From positions 34,013 through 98,012 of the forward strand of contig CAWIGB010000005.1 of NCBI GenBank assembly GCA_963835375.1: a stretch of DNA of 64,000 bases, written 5' to 3'. Positions 9,261 to 18,949 of the stretch are shown here, piece after piece. Under the pieces are notes generated by a model. That model did no database searches, was not told the DNA's origin, and saw nothing but the letters and a program-made list of their open reading frames with translations. Position 1 is the first letter of the stretch. The number at the start of each line of letters is the position of its first letter. The DNA comes from Salinisphaera sp963835375 (lineage in GTDB: Bacteria; Pseudomonadota; Gammaproteobacteria; Nevskiales; Salinisphaeraceae). The position numbers and the translations under genes are program-made.

Positions 9261-10274
9261 CTATTCGGCTTCGGATCGAGACGGGCGGTCGGTCAGCCGG
9301 CGAACCGCTTCCTGCGGCGAATCGCCCTCGTGGAGCACGCGATAGGCTTGTGCGGCGATCGGCATGTCGATTCCCCGCTCCTGCGCCATGCGATGCACCT
9401 CGCGCGCCGCGCGCACGCCTTCCACGACCTGACCGATGCGGGCCTCGGCCGTCGGCACATCGTCGCCGGCCGCCAGAGCCAGCCCCATGCGGCGATTGCG
9501 CGATTGATCGTCACTGCAGGTGAGCAGCAGGTCGCCGAGCCCCGCCATGCCGGTGAGCGTTTCGCGCAAGCCGCCCAGGGTCACGCCCAGCCGCATCATT
9601 TCCGACAGACCGCGCGTGATCAGCAGCGCCCTGGCGTTGGCGCCATAGCCCAGGCCATCGGAAATACCGACCGCGATGGCGAGCACGTTCTTGACCGCCC
9701 CGCCGACGCCGACGCCGACCACGTCGGTCGAGGTATAGACGCGAAAAACACCGTCGTGAAATGCACGCGCCATATCGGCCGCGAACCGGTCATCGGTCGA
9801 CGCGATGGTGACCGCGGTCGGCAGCCCTCGCCCCACCTCGCCGGCAAAGCTCGGGCCCGACAGCACGCCGGTGGCGCGCTCGGTGCCCAGCACTTCGGCG
9901 GCGACCTCGTGCGGCAGCAAGGCAGTCTCCGGCTCCAGCCCCTTGGTCGCCCAGAGCACGCGTTGATGCGGCGCCAGCAATGGCGCCAGCGCCTCGAGGC
10001 AGGCGCGCAACGCATGGCTGGGCACGACAACCACGATGTCGTCCGCGCCCTCGACAGCGGCGGACAACGCCGCTACCGGCTCAAGCGTCGCCGGAAACGT
10101 CACGTCGGGCAGATAACGCGCGTTGACCCGCGTCGCGGCCATGGCCTCGATCGCGGCGGCGTCACGCCCCCAGAGGCGCACGGCATGGCCGCGCCGGGCG
10201 AGCTGAACCGCCAGGGCCGTACCCCACGAGCCGGCCCCGACAACGGCAAAGCAGCGCGGCAGATCCGCAGACAC
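9261..10274 (-). CDS. gpsA: Glycerol-3-phosphate dehydrogenase [NAD(P)+]
   Basis: Reduces dihydroxyacetone phosphate to sn-glycerol-3-phosphate, the backbone of phospholipids. The 337-aa product is intact. It has the Rossmann motif VVGAGSWGTALAVQLARRGH near the N-terminus, LWATKGLEPET, the catalytic-lysine block GAVKNVLAIAVGISDGLGYG and the substrate-binding ARALLITRGL. The start is GTG at 10274. The gene is 21 bases downstream of secB in a rhodanese-secB-gpsA operon, an arrangement known from enterobacteria, where grxC also belongs. No grxC is present here. Confidence 0.95.
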   Translation of the reverse strand: MSADLPRCFAVVGAGSWGTALAVQLARRGHAVRLWGRDAAAIEAMAATRVNARYLPDVTFPATLEPVAALSAAVEGADDIVVVVPSHALRACLEALAPLLAPHQRVLWATKGLEPETALLPHEVAAEVLGTERATGVLSGPSFAGEVGRGLPTAVTIASTDDRFAADMARAFHDGVFRVYTSTDVVGVGVGGAVKNVLAIAVGISDGLGYGANARALLITRGLSEMMRLGVTLGGLRETLTGMAGLGDLLLTCSDDQSRNRRMGLALAAGDDVPTAEARIGQVVEGVRAAREVHRMAQERGIDMPIAAQAYRVLHEGDSPQEAVRRLTDRPSRSEAE

Positions 10275-10295
10275 GATCCGTACCCGGGAAAGGGG

Positions 10296-10793
10296 CTAGT
10301 GCGTCGCCTGGCCGGCGTCGTTGGGCGCGTCGTCTCCGCTCGCCCGGTGCTGGGCATAGAGCAGATCGAAGTTCACCGGCTGCAACAGGAAATGCGGGAA
10401 ACCGGCGCGCTGCACCATGTCGCCCACCGATTCACGGATGTAGGGGAACAGAATCGACGGGCAGTAGGCGCCGAGCACATGATCGCGCTCGTTCTCGTCC
10501 GGGAAACCCTCGATCTGGAACACGCCGGCCTGCTGCACCTCAACGATATAGGCGGTGCGCTCGCCCTGCTTGGCGGTGACCGTTACGGTCAGGACCACCT
10601 GATGGGTCTCGTCGGACAGCGACTGGATCTGCGTGTTCAGATCGACATTGACCTCCGGGTTGTATTCCTCGGTGAACACACGCGGGCCGTCCGGCACCTC
10701 GATCGAGGCGTCACGGATGTAGATCTTCTGCAGACCGACCTGGCGCTGGGCCTGGGGCTGTTCTTCGGTCTGGTTGCCGTTGTCTTCGGCCAT
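10296..10793 (-). CDS. secB: Protein-export chaperone SecB
   Basis: A cytosolic tetrameric chaperone that keeps preproteins unfolded and delivers them to SecA. The intact 165-aa protein has a hydrophilic Gln/Glu-rich leader, the conserved LQKIYIRDASIEVPDGP strand and the C-terminal helix with YCPSILFPYIRESVGDMV and FPHFLLQPVNFDLLY. A strong AGGAGGG ribosome site precedes ATG 10793. It lies between the rhodanese gene and gpsA and is probably co-transcribed with both. Confidence 0.96.
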   Translation of the reverse strand: MAEDNGNQTEEQPQAQRQVGLQKIYIRDASIEVPDGPRVFTEEYNPEVNVDLNTQIQSLSDETHQVVLTVTVTAKQGERTAYIVEVQQAGVFQIEGFPDENERDHVLGAYCPSILFPYIRESVGDMVQRAGFPHFLLQPVNFDLLYAQHRASGDDAPNDAGQATH

Positions 10794-10823
10794 GGTCCCT
10801 CCTGTGGGGCGCGAAAGCGCCGC

Positions 10824-11249
10824 TTATTTACTGGTGACCGGCAAGCCATCGGCCCGCCAGCCGTTGATGCCGCCCTTGAGCGCATAGACACGCGTGTAGC
10901 CCTTGGCCCGCAGCTTGGCCGCGGCCGCGGGCGCGGCGTTGCCGGCCCCGCAATACACGATGATCGGCTTGTTGGTGTCGCGCGTGATTTCCTTGGCGCG
11001 ATCGTCGATGCCGGCCGTGGGCACATGCTTGGCGTTGAGAATGTGATTCTTCTTGTAGTCCGAGGACGAGCGCGTATCGACCACGATCGCGTCGTCGCTG
11101 TTCATCAGCCGGACGGCCTCCGACGAGGAGATCGGCCCGCTGCCGGACAGAGCCCGCCAGGCCTCGTTCGCGATGAAGGCAATCACGAGGACGCCCAGCG
11201 CGGCCCAGAGAAACGGATGTTGGACGACGAATTCCAGCAACTGATTCAT
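10824..11249 (-). CDS. Membrane-anchored rhodanese-like protein (YibN type)
   Basis: A 141-aa protein with one N-terminal transmembrane helix (LWAALGVLVIAFIANEAW) followed by a rhodanese domain. The domain contains VDTRSSSDYKKNHILNAKH and the active-site loop VYCGAGNAAPAAAAKL, whose Cys is at about residue 97. It resembles E. coli YibN, encoded at the head of the same secB-gpsA operon. A thiosulfate/persulfide sulfurtransferase activity is suggested by the fold but not proven for this subgroup. It is divergent from envC, with about 160 bases for the two promoters. Confidence 0.85.
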   Translation of the reverse strand: MNQLLEFVVQHPFLWAALGVLVIAFIANEAWRALSGSGPISSSEAVRLMNSDDAIVVDTRSSSDYKKNHILNAKHVPTAGIDDRAKEITRDTNKPIIVYCGAGNAAPAAAAKLRAKGYTRVYALKGGINGWRADGLPVTSK

Positions 11250-11411
11250 AAACGATGTGCCGAGTCTCTAGATGGATGCGTGCCCGATCCGCGCGGACGA
11301 TGGTCCCGGCGCGAACGACAAGGTCGCCCGCGGTCCGGGCGTCGGCCGGGGATTATTGCATAGTCGGCCGCGCCCTGACCTGCACGCCGTCGCTTGTCTT
11401 ACAATCGCCGG

Positions 11412-12572
11412 ATGCGGTTGACCCACGCGCTCGGCGCGGCATTGCTTGCGCTGTCCATTCTTGCCCCGGCGGCCGGCCTCGCCGACGACGACGCGCGCGC
11501 GGCGCATGCACGGGCCGAGCTGTCGGCGCTGCGCAATCGCATCGCCAAGGTGCGCAAGCAGATCGCTTCCGACTCCAATCAGCGCAGCGATCTGTCCGAT
11601 TCGCTGGCCAAGGCCCAGTCGCGCATCAGCGCCACGCGCAAGCACCTCGACACGCTCGACCACGACATCGCTGAACACAAGAAACGCATCGCGCGTCTGA
11701 AGAAGCAGCGCGACGCCGAGCGCGACAATCTTTCCGGCGAACTCGACGCACTGCGCGCCCAGGTCCGCTCGGCCTACGAGACCGGCCGCATGAGCCGGAT
11801 GCGGCTGCTGCTCTCGGGTGCCTCGCCCGATCGTATCGGCCGCATGCTGAATTATTACCAGTATTTCTCGGACGCTCAGAGCCAACAGGTCGATCATCTC
11901 AAGACCGTGCTGGCGCGCCTGGCCTCCAAGCAGCAATCGCTGGAAAACGAACGCGCCCAGCTGGCCGATCAGCGCGCTGCGCGTGCACATACGCTGGATT
12001 CGCTCGAATCGACCGAGAAGCAGCAGAAAAACACGCTGGCCGCGCTCGATCATCAGCTGTCGTCGCACAAATCGAGCCTGGCCGACATGCGCGACCAGGA
12101 AAATCAGCTCAAGAAACTGCTCGATTCGGTACAGACTCAGCTGTCCAACCTGCCGCCGGTGCCCTCCGGTGTCCCGTTCTACAAACTCAAGGGGCGCATG
12201 CACCCGCCGGTGCCGGCCAAGAACGTGCTCGCCCGCTACGGTCAGACCAAGAACGGCGGCCCCTTGCGCTGGCAGGGCGAATGGTTCGCCGCTGCCCAGG
12301 GCACGCCGGTGCACGCCGTCGCAGGCGGCCGCGTGGTTTACGTGGGTTACATGAAAGGGTACGGCCTGATCGTGATCATCGATCATGGCCACGGTTACTA
12401 TTCGCTGTATGGCCACGCGGCGGCGAGCTATGTGGATGTCGGCGACGCCGTATCCACCGGTCAGCCGATCGCGACCGCGGGTCATAGCGGCGGTCACGAC
12501 AGCAACGGCATCTATTTCGAGATCCGCCAGGGTCAGGACCCGGTCAACCCGAGCCGCTGGCTGGCAGGCTGA
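11412..12572 (+). CDS. envC: Murein hydrolase activator EnvC
   Basis: A periplasmic activator of the septal amidases AmiA/AmiB. The 386-aa product has a signal peptide (cleavage near APAAGLA), a long coiled-coil region at about residues 30-230 rich in Lys, Gln, Arg and Leu, and a C-terminal LytM/M23 domain. The LytM domain is degenerate, as expected of EnvC. The first zinc-ligand block reads RWQGEWFAAAQGTPV without the His/Asp pair, and the final HLHFE motif is replaced by GIYFEIRQG. The ATG at 11412 places the signal peptide correctly; an in-frame ATG six codons upstream is possible. ctpA follows on the same strand. Confidence 0.9.
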   Translation: MRLTHALGAALLALSILAPAAGLADDDARAAHARAELSALRNRIAKVRKQIASDSNQRSDLSDSLAKAQSRISATRKHLDTLDHDIAEHKKRIARLKKQRDAERDNLSGELDALRAQVRSAYETGRMSRMRLLLSGASPDRIGRMLNYYQYFSDAQSQQVDHLKTVLARLASKQQSLENERAQLADQRAARAHTLDSLESTEKQQKNTLAALDHQLSSHKSSLADMRDQENQLKKLLDSVQTQLSNLPPVPSGVPFYKLKGRMHPPVPAKNVLARYGQTKNGGPLRWQGEWFAAAQGTPVHAVAGGRVVYVGYMKGYGLIVIIDHGHGYYSLYGHAAASYVDVGDAVSTGQPIATAGHSGGHDSNGIYFEIRQGQDPVNPSRWLAG

Positions 12573-12724
12573 TCGCCCGGTTACGGCCGTATGCTATCGT
12601 CGACGGGCGTTGCGGCCGATCCGGGCCGACCACGAACCGAGGCCGCCACCGCAACCATCACGAGCGCCCGACCGGACGCCCCACCCGGGCCCGGAACCGA
12701 CTGAAACGACACTGGAAACGAGAC

Positions 12725-14366
12725 ATGGACTCCAAACTGCGCGGCGCCTCCCTGATCGTGCTCGGCGTCATCGTCGGCACGGTCGCCACGATCGGAGAGA
12801 ACACCTTTGCCGACAGCGCGCCCGGGGCGGCCGATGTCCAGAGCCTGCAAAAGCCAGACGACTCGAGTGACGGCAATCAGAAGCTGCCGCTGGCGGAACT
12901 GCGCAAGTTCGTCGCGATCATGCACCAGGTCAAACAGGGTTACGTCGAGAAGGTATCCGACAAGACGCTGCTGGATAACGCGCTGCACGGCATGATCGAA
13001 GGGCTGGATCCGCACTCGGCCTATCTCGACCCGGACGAATACAAGCAGTTGTCGGTGTCGACCTCGGGCCAGTTCGGCGGCCTCGGCGTGAAAGTGCAGA
13101 TGGAAAACGGCTATCTGCAGGTCGTCTCGCCGATCGACGATACCCCGGCCTCCAAGGCCGGCATCCAGCCGGGCGACATGATCATCCGCATCGACGACAA
13201 GCCGGTTAAGGGCATGTCGATGAGCGAGTCGGTGCATGCGATGCGCGGCAAGCCGGGCAGCAAGATCTCGCTCACCATTCTGCGTGACGGTCACGACAAG
13301 CCGATCCACCTGCACCTGAAACGTGCCGACATCCAGGTCGCGAGCGTGAAATCGCGCATGCTGGCGCCGGGCTACGGCTATATCCGCATCAGCCAGTTCA
13401 CCGAGGGCACCGCCAAGGGCCTGAACAATGCGCTGGCCAAACTCAAGAAACAGTCGGACGGCCCGCTCAAGGGCATCGTGCTCGACCTGCGCAACAACCC
13501 GGGCGGCGTGCTCAACGCCGCGGTCGATGTCTCGGACGATTTCGTGAGCAGCGGCACGATCGTGTCGATCCAGGGCCGCGCCGCCGATACCGACCACAAG
13601 TTCGAGGCCACCCCGGGCGACAAGCTCGACGGCGCGCCGATCGTGGTGCTGGTGAATCAGGGCACGGCCTCGGCCGCGGAGATCGTCTCCGGCGCCCTGC
13701 AGGACGATCATCGCGCGGTGATCATGGGCACCCAGACCTTCGGCAAGGGCTCGGTGCAGACCGTGCTGCCGCTCAACGACGGCTCGGCGGTCAAGCTCAC
13801 CACGGCCCGCTACTACACGCCCTCCGGCCGCTCGATCCAGGCCGAAGGCATCACGCCGGATATCAAACTCGCGCCGGTCAAGATCACGCCGACCCAGGCC
13901 AGCGGCGGTTTCGGCTATACCGAGGCCGATCTGCCGGGCGCGCTGAAGAACACGGGCGCCGAAGCCGGCGCCGGCCCGGCGGCCCACGACAGCGACACCC
14001 ACAGCAACTCCTCGGGCGCAGGCAGCAAGAAGAGCGATACGGATAAGAACAGCGGCTCGAAATCCGAGTCCGCAGTCCAAGCCGAAGAGCGACGACGAGT
14101 CGACGCCCTCGAATACCGACAGCGATTCGTCGGGTACGGATGACTCGAGCGCCGGCGACAATGGCGCTACCAACCATGCCAAGAAGAAGAGCGAGCCGCT
14201 GGTGGAGCAGGACTACGGCGTCTACGAGGCGCTGAATCTGCTCAAGGGGCTCAACACGCTCGACAAGAACCAGGCGGCGCAGGGTTCGAAGCCGTCGGCG
14301 GCGTCGACCGCGGGGCAGACCGGCGGCGACGAGCCACAAGACCAGAGCGGCACGGGCGGCTCCTAG
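12725..14366 (+). CDS. ctpA: C-terminal processing peptidase (S41), frame disrupted near the end
   Basis: A periplasmic serine protease with an N-terminal membrane-anchor/signal segment, a PDZ domain (GLGVKVQMENGYLQVV to GDMIIRIDDKPV, about residues 120-165) and the S41 catalytic core. The nucleophile lies in GTASAAEIVSGAL and the lysine in TFGKGSVQTVLPL. After the protease domain comes a 90-residue low-complexity tail of Ser, Asp, Lys and Thr. Inside this tail an extra G near 14076 shifts the frame. Removing it continues the tail to an ordinary helical end (LVEQDYGVYEALNLLKGLN) and the stop at 14366, about 546 aa. Gene order envC-ctpA is typical. Confidence 0.88.
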
Positions 14367-14430
14367 AACCGGTCGTCGCGGGCACCCCTCGACCGGGCGG
14401 CCGGCGCGACGCAGGCGAACGCCGCTGACA

Positions 14431-14459
14431 ACGATGGCCGCGCCCGGCGCGGCCATCGT
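14431..14459. terminator. Bidirectional terminator-like hairpin between ctpA and ubiB
   Basis: A perfect 13-bp inverted repeat, ACGATGGCCGCGC with its exact complement, separated by a 3-base loop. It is placed between the convergent stops of ctpA (14366) and ubiB (14464). No T-run is attached, so it may act as a stability or Rho-assisted terminator structure for both strands. Confidence 0.6.
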
Positions 14460-14463
14460 GCGC

Positions 14464-16103
14464 TTACTTCACCACGCGCGGGTTGCCGCGCCAGGCCTTG
14501 GCCCAACTCGCGATGCCGGCCAGGCCGGTGATGATCGCCATCCATACCGGCAGCGGCGGATAAGCGAGCTCGGCAGCGGAGACCACGACCAGCCCGGTGC
14601 CCACCAGCGTCCAGCGCATGGCGCGCCGCGCGGTGCGCAGCTCGTAGGTGATCTCGGTCAGCGCGGCTTCCAGCTGATGCGCGCCGGGCGCCTCGCCGGC
14701 CCGTGCGCGGCGGACCACGGTATTCGACCAGATCCGGCAGACCGTCCATGATCTGCGGCAACTGCTGGCGGATGCGCTCGGCCGCCACGCGCGGATCGGC
14801 CCGGCGGCGCATCCATTCCTCGAGAATCGGCTTGGCCGTGGCCCACAGGTCGAGCTGCGGATACAGATCGCGCCCCAGCCCCTCGACGTTGAGCACGGTC
14901 TTCTGCAACAGCACGAGCTGCGGCTGCACCTGATAGCGATAACGCCGTGCGATCTTGAACAGGCGCACCAGGAACAGCCCGAACGAGATCTCGGCCAGCG
15001 GCTTGTTCATGATCGGCTCGGAGACCGTACGGATGGCCCCCTCGAAATCCTCGATGCTGGTGTCGGCCGGCATCCAGCCGGATTCCACGTGCAGCTCGGC
15101 GATGCGCCGGTAGTCCTGGTTGAAGAACGCCAGGAAATTCTCGGCCAGATAACGCTGGTCCTGGGCGGTCAGCGTGCCGACGATGCCGAAATCCAGCCCC
15201 ACGTAGCGCGGGCGCTCCGGGTTGTCGGTCTGCACGAAGATGTTGCCGGGGTGCATGTCGGCATGGAAGAAGTTGTCGCGAAAGACCTGCTTGAAGAAGA
15301 TCTCCACGCCGCGCTCGGCCAGCACCTTGAAGTCCACCCCGGCGGCCTTGAGCGTATCGACGTCGTCGATCGGCACGCCTTCCATGCGTTCCATCACCAG
15401 CACCGACTCGGTGCTGTAGTCGAAATAGATGGTCGGATGCACGATCAGGTCCGAGCCGTGCCAGTTGCGCCCGAGCTGGCTGGCGTTGGCGCCTTCGCGC
15501 ATCAGATTGAGTTCGTCGTGGATGATGCGGTCGTATTCGGCCACGATCTCCACCGGGCGCAGCCGCTCGGCTTCCGGATGGAAGCGCGCCGCCATCCGCG
15601 CCAGCGTGTACAGCACCGAGATATCGCGCGCGACGCGCTCGTGCACATCCGGGCGCAGCACCTTGATCACCACCGCCGCGCCCGCGCGCCTCGCCCTCGC
15701 GCGGATGCAGCCGCGCGGCGTGGACCTGGGCGATCGAGGCCGCGGCCATCGGCTGTTCATCGAACTCGGCGAAGAAACGCTCCAGATCGTGACCGTAGGA
15801 CGCTTCGATCAGCGCGCGCGCCTCGGCGCCCTCGAACGGCGGCACGTCGTCCTGCAGCTTGGACAGCTCCTCGGCCATGCCGTCGGGCAGCAGGTCGCGG
15901 CGCGTGGACAGCGTCTGGCCGAACTTGATGAACACGGGCCCGAGCGATTCCAGGGCCAGGCGCAGGCGCACCTCGACCGGCTGGTCGTAATGCTTCGGCT
16001 TGCCGACCAGCCAGGTCGGCGCGTTGTCGCCGAACAGCTCGCCCAGGCCGTAGCGGCGCATCGTGCGCAGGATTTCCAGCACACGTCTCGAACGTCCGAA
16101 CAT
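14464..16103 (-). CDS. ubiB: Ubiquinone biosynthesis ATPase/kinase-like UbiB, frame disrupted
   Basis: A membrane-bound ABC1/ADCK-type protein needed for ubiquinone synthesis. It has the KxGQ motif IKFGQTLSTRRDLLP, ASIAQVHAA, AVVIKVLRPDV, HDELNLMREG, the catalytic NFFHADMHPGNIFV and LDFGIVGTL. Two C-terminal transmembrane helices follow (WTLVGTGLVVVSAAELAY and MAIITGLAGIASW). Two extra bases break the frame, near 15690 between ARLHP and VVIKV, and near 14715 just before the C-terminal region. The reconstructed length is about 546 aa, as in E. coli. Its start overlaps the ubiJ stop by one base, indicating coupling. Confidence 0.9.
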
Positions 16104-16730
16104 CAGCGTCGCCGCTCCAGTCGCTTGATCCGCGCGGCCGTGCGCTCGACCTCGTCGCGGAAGGCCTCGACCTCGCCGGCCAGTTTTTCGTGCTCCCAGG
16201 CGCCGACCACGTCGCGGGTTTCCTCGCGCAGATATTCGGCTGTCTGCGCGGGCAGCTCACGGCGCAGGCGCGAGAACAGACCCGGCCGCGCTCTTGGCGC
16301 CCTGCTCGAGGAAATGCCCGACCACCGGCCCGAAGCGCTGATCCAGCAGATCGCCGAGATCGAAATCCACGCCGGAGAACAGGTCGGCGAACTGCTGGGC
16401 GATACCGATATCACCCTCGATCCGAAGACCGCCGCCGGTGAGCCCTTCGCGCCCGCCGGAGAAGAACACGCGGGCGAATACGGTGGAACGCCCGGTCAGG
16501 CGTACGTCCGGATCGCCGTCCGGCGAGCCGGCGACCTGCAGCCCGTGGCGTTCGCCGATGAAGGTGACCGCCAGGCCGAGATCGGAAAAACAGACCGTCA
16601 GCGAACGCCCGGACAGCGCCGCCGCGCGCTCGAGCGCGGTCGCATCGGCGCCGATATAGCGATTGAGCGCCATTTCGGCGGCCGCCCGCGCCGGGCCGGG
16701 CAGGCCACGAAAATCCGCCGCCGGGCTCAT
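16103..16730 (-). CDS. ubiJ: Ubiquinone biosynthesis accessory factor UbiJ, frame disrupted
   Basis: A cytosolic lipid-binding accessory protein of the Ubi complex. The first 125 residues form an SCP2-like domain (AAEMALNRYIGAD, VTFIGERHGLQV, GLRIEGDIGIAQQFADLF). The C-terminus is a charged helix ending in KRLERRR. An extra base near 16285 separates HFLEQGAKS from RPGLFSRLRREL. The length after correction is about 208 aa, as expected. The ATG at 16730 overlaps the ubiE stop by four bases (ATGA), and the stop overlaps ubiB, so the three genes form one translationally coupled operon. Confidence 0.87.
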
Positions 16731-17500
16731 GGCGCGTATCCGCGATGCACCGCCACGATGCCACCGGTGAGATTGTGATACCCGCAACGCACGAAACCGG
16801 CCTCGCCCATCATCGACTTCAGCGTCTCCTGATCGGGATGCATGCGGATCGACTCGGCCAGATAACGATAGGCCGCCTCGTCGCGCGCCACGTTCTTGCC
16901 CAGCCACGGCAGCACCGAAAACGAGTACACGTCGTAGATCCGCCCCAGCCCCGGCACCGCCGGCTTGGAGAATTCGAGCACGATGGTGCGCCCGCCCGGT
17001 TTGGTCACCCGCGCCATTTCGTTGAGCGCGCCCTGCTTGTCGGTGACGTTGCGCAGGCCGAAGCCGATGGTCACGCAGTCGAAGGAGTCGTCGGCGAACG
17101 GCAGCTTCTCGGCATTGGCCAGGCAATAATCGACGTTCGAGACCAGCCCGCGCTCGATCATGCGATCGCGCCCGTTCGACAGCATGGCGTGGTTGATGTC
17201 GGACATCAGCACGCGGCCCGACGCGCCGACCTTCTTCGCGAAGCCGGCCGCCAGATCGCCCGTGCCGCTGGCCAGATCGAGCACGCGCTCGCCCGGGCGC
17301 ACCGCGGCCAGGCTGATCGTGAAACGCTTCCATGCGCGATGAACGCCCATCGACATGAGGTCGTTCATGATGTCGTAGTTGTCGGCCACCGAATCGAACA
17401 CCGCGCCCACGCGCTGGGCCTTGGCGCCGCGCGGTACGCGTTCGTAGCCGAAATCGATGGTGTCGGAATCGTCCGACGGTGGCTGGCGGGAATCGACCAT
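16727..17500 (-). CDS. ubiE: Ubiquinone/menaquinone C-methyltransferase UbiE
   Basis: A SAM-dependent methyltransferase adding the C-methyl group to demethylquinones. The 257-aa product is intact, with FDSVADNYDIMNDLMSMG, the SAM-binding VLDLASGTGDLA, FDCVTIGFGLRNVTDK, and the terminal LTGGIVAVHRGY block that is highly specific for UbiE. It is the first gene of ubiE-ubiJ-ubiB. Its promoter must lie in the 246 bases shared with the divergent efflux operon starting at 17747. Confidence 0.96.
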   Translation of the reverse strand: MVDSRQPPSDDSDTIDFGYERVPRGAKAQRVGAVFDSVADNYDIMNDLMSMGVHRAWKRFTISLAAVRPGERVLDLASGTGDLAAGFAKKVGASGRVLMSDINHAMLSNGRDRMIERGLVSNVDYCLANAEKLPFADDSFDCVTIGFGLRNVTDKQGALNEMARVTKPGGRTIVLEFSKPAVPGLGRIYDVYSFSVLPWLGKNVARDEAAYRYLAESIRMHPDQETLKSMMGEAGFVRCGYHNLTGGIVAVHRGYAP

Positions 17501-17746
17501 GGCCGGGTGCGGTCAGTTGGGCGTGGCGGCAAGCTTACCGCACTGGCGGGCGTGGCGGCCAAGCGCCGGCGCCGCTCGCGCGGCCCTGCGATCCTCCCGT
17601 CGGTCGATCGCAACGCGCTGCGCCCGGCTCGGTTAGACTCGCGGACTGATGGCCGGCCGGCCGCATCCGGATCGTCGCTCTGGCGCGAATAATGCATGCG
17701 CGGCGCGATGCCTGACCGCGCATCCGGAAGGGGATTGTTAAACACC

Positions 17747-18949
17747 ATGTCGCTCGTTCAACGGCTCAGCCTGCCCGCAGCCGCGGCGCTCGCGCTGCTT
17801 GTCGGCGCCTGCTCGCAGTCGCCGACAGCGACGCCGCCCGGCCCGACCGAGGTCGGCGTCTACCGCGTCAAGCCACAGCCGTACACGGTGACCGAGACAC
17901 TGCCCGGCCGCACCCGCGCCTACATGAGTTCGGATGTGCGCCCGCAGGTCGACGGCATCATCAAGAAGCGCCTGTTCACCGAAGGGGCCGACGTCAAGGC
18001 CGGCGACGTGCTCTACCAGATCGATCCGGCCCGCTACCAGGCCGCGGTATCCCAGGCCCGGGCGCAGCTGCAGCAGGCCCAGGCCGTGGTGAAATCCGCG
18101 GCGCCGCTGGCTCGGCGCTATCAACATCTGGCCTCGATCGATGCCATCAGCAAGCAGGATCGTGACAACGCCGTGGCACAGCTCGCACAGGACCGAGCCG
18201 ACGTCGCGAATGCCCGCGCCAATCTGCAGACGGCTGAAATCAATCTCGGGTACACCCGCATCACGGCGCCGATTTCCGGGCGTATCGGCGCGTCCGCGGT
18301 CACCCCGGGGGCACTGGTCACGGCGAATCAGACGAACGCGCTCACCACGATCAATCAGCTCGATCCGATTTATATCGATATCCAGCAGTCGGTGAGCCAG
18401 TACCTGACACTCAAACAGGCTGTGGCCACCGGTGCGCTGCAAACCGATAAGGACAACGCCGCGCCCGTGGTCGTATCGCCCGAGGGCGGCAGCGGCACGG
18501 TGTTGACCGGCAAGCTGGAATTTTCCGGCGTGGAAGTCGATTCCGATACCGGCGCGGTGCTGCTGCGCGCGATCGTACCCAATCCGGACCACACGCTGCT
18601 GCCCGGCATGTATGTGCGCGCCACGCTCACCCAGGGCATCGATGTGAAATCGATCCTCGTGCCGCAGCAGGGCGTGGAGCGCGATGCGGCCGGTCGGCCG
18701 ACGGCGCTGGTGGTCGGGCCGAACGGCAAGGTCGCCCGCCGCAAGCTCACCATCGCCTCGGCGACCGACGACAACCGCTGGCGCGTGACTTCGGGCCTGG
18801 CTGCCGGCGACCGGGTGATCGTACAGGGCACCGCCAAGGTCAACGTGGGCGACAAGGTCCGGGCCGTCGACGTGACCATCGACAAGGCCGGCAATGTGCA
18901 CGAGGTGGATCCGAAGACTCGCGCCCACGATCGGACGCGCTCCTCCTAG
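17747..18949 (+). CDS. RND efflux periplasmic adaptor lipoprotein (MexA/AcrA type)
   Basis: The membrane-fusion subunit that links the inner-membrane pump to the outer-membrane channel. A signal sequence ends at a lipobox, LLVGAC (Cys about residue 22). The lipoyl halves DVRPQVDGIIKKRLFTEGADVKAG and LGYTRITAPISGRIG flank a coiled-coil hairpin rich in Ala, Gln and Arg. Beta-barrel and membrane-proximal domains follow. The product is 400 aa and intact. An upstream in-frame ATG at 17696 would bury the signal peptide, so 17747 was chosen. The TAG stop shares a base with the GTG start of the pump gene. No TetR-type regulator lies next to the operon. Confidence 0.92.
   Translation: MSLVQRLSLPAAAALALLVGACSQSPTATPPGPTEVGVYRVKPQPYTVTETLPGRTRAYMSSDVRPQVDGIIKKRLFTEGADVKAGDVLYQIDPARYQAAVSQARAQLQQAQAVVKSAAPLARRYQHLASIDAISKQDRDNAVAQLAQDRADVANARANLQTAEINLGYTRITAPISGRIGASAVTPGALVTANQTNALTTINQLDPIYIDIQQSVSQYLTLKQAVATGALQTDKDNAAPVVVSPEGGSGTVLTGKLEFSGVEVDSDTGAVLLRAIVPNPDHTLLPGMYVRATLTQGIDVKSILVPQQGVERDAAGRPTALVVGPNGKVARRKLTIASATDDNRWRVTSGLAAGDRVIVQGTAKVNVGDKVRAVDVTIDKAGNVHEVDPKTRAHDRTRSS

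Noticed and set aside
9192..11363. Very long plus-strand open frame opposite gpsA and secB, and similar long antisense frames opposite DUF4105 and the permease gene
   Set aside because: These are mirror frames produced by high GC codon bias. The minus-strand proteins are unmistakable, and the antisense translations have no family motifs.
11412..12572. EnvC homologue as an active M23 endopeptidase
   Set aside because: The zinc-binding His/Asp and the HLHFE motif are replaced, so it is an activator and not an active peptidase. The active M23 enzyme in this window is at 62130-63165.
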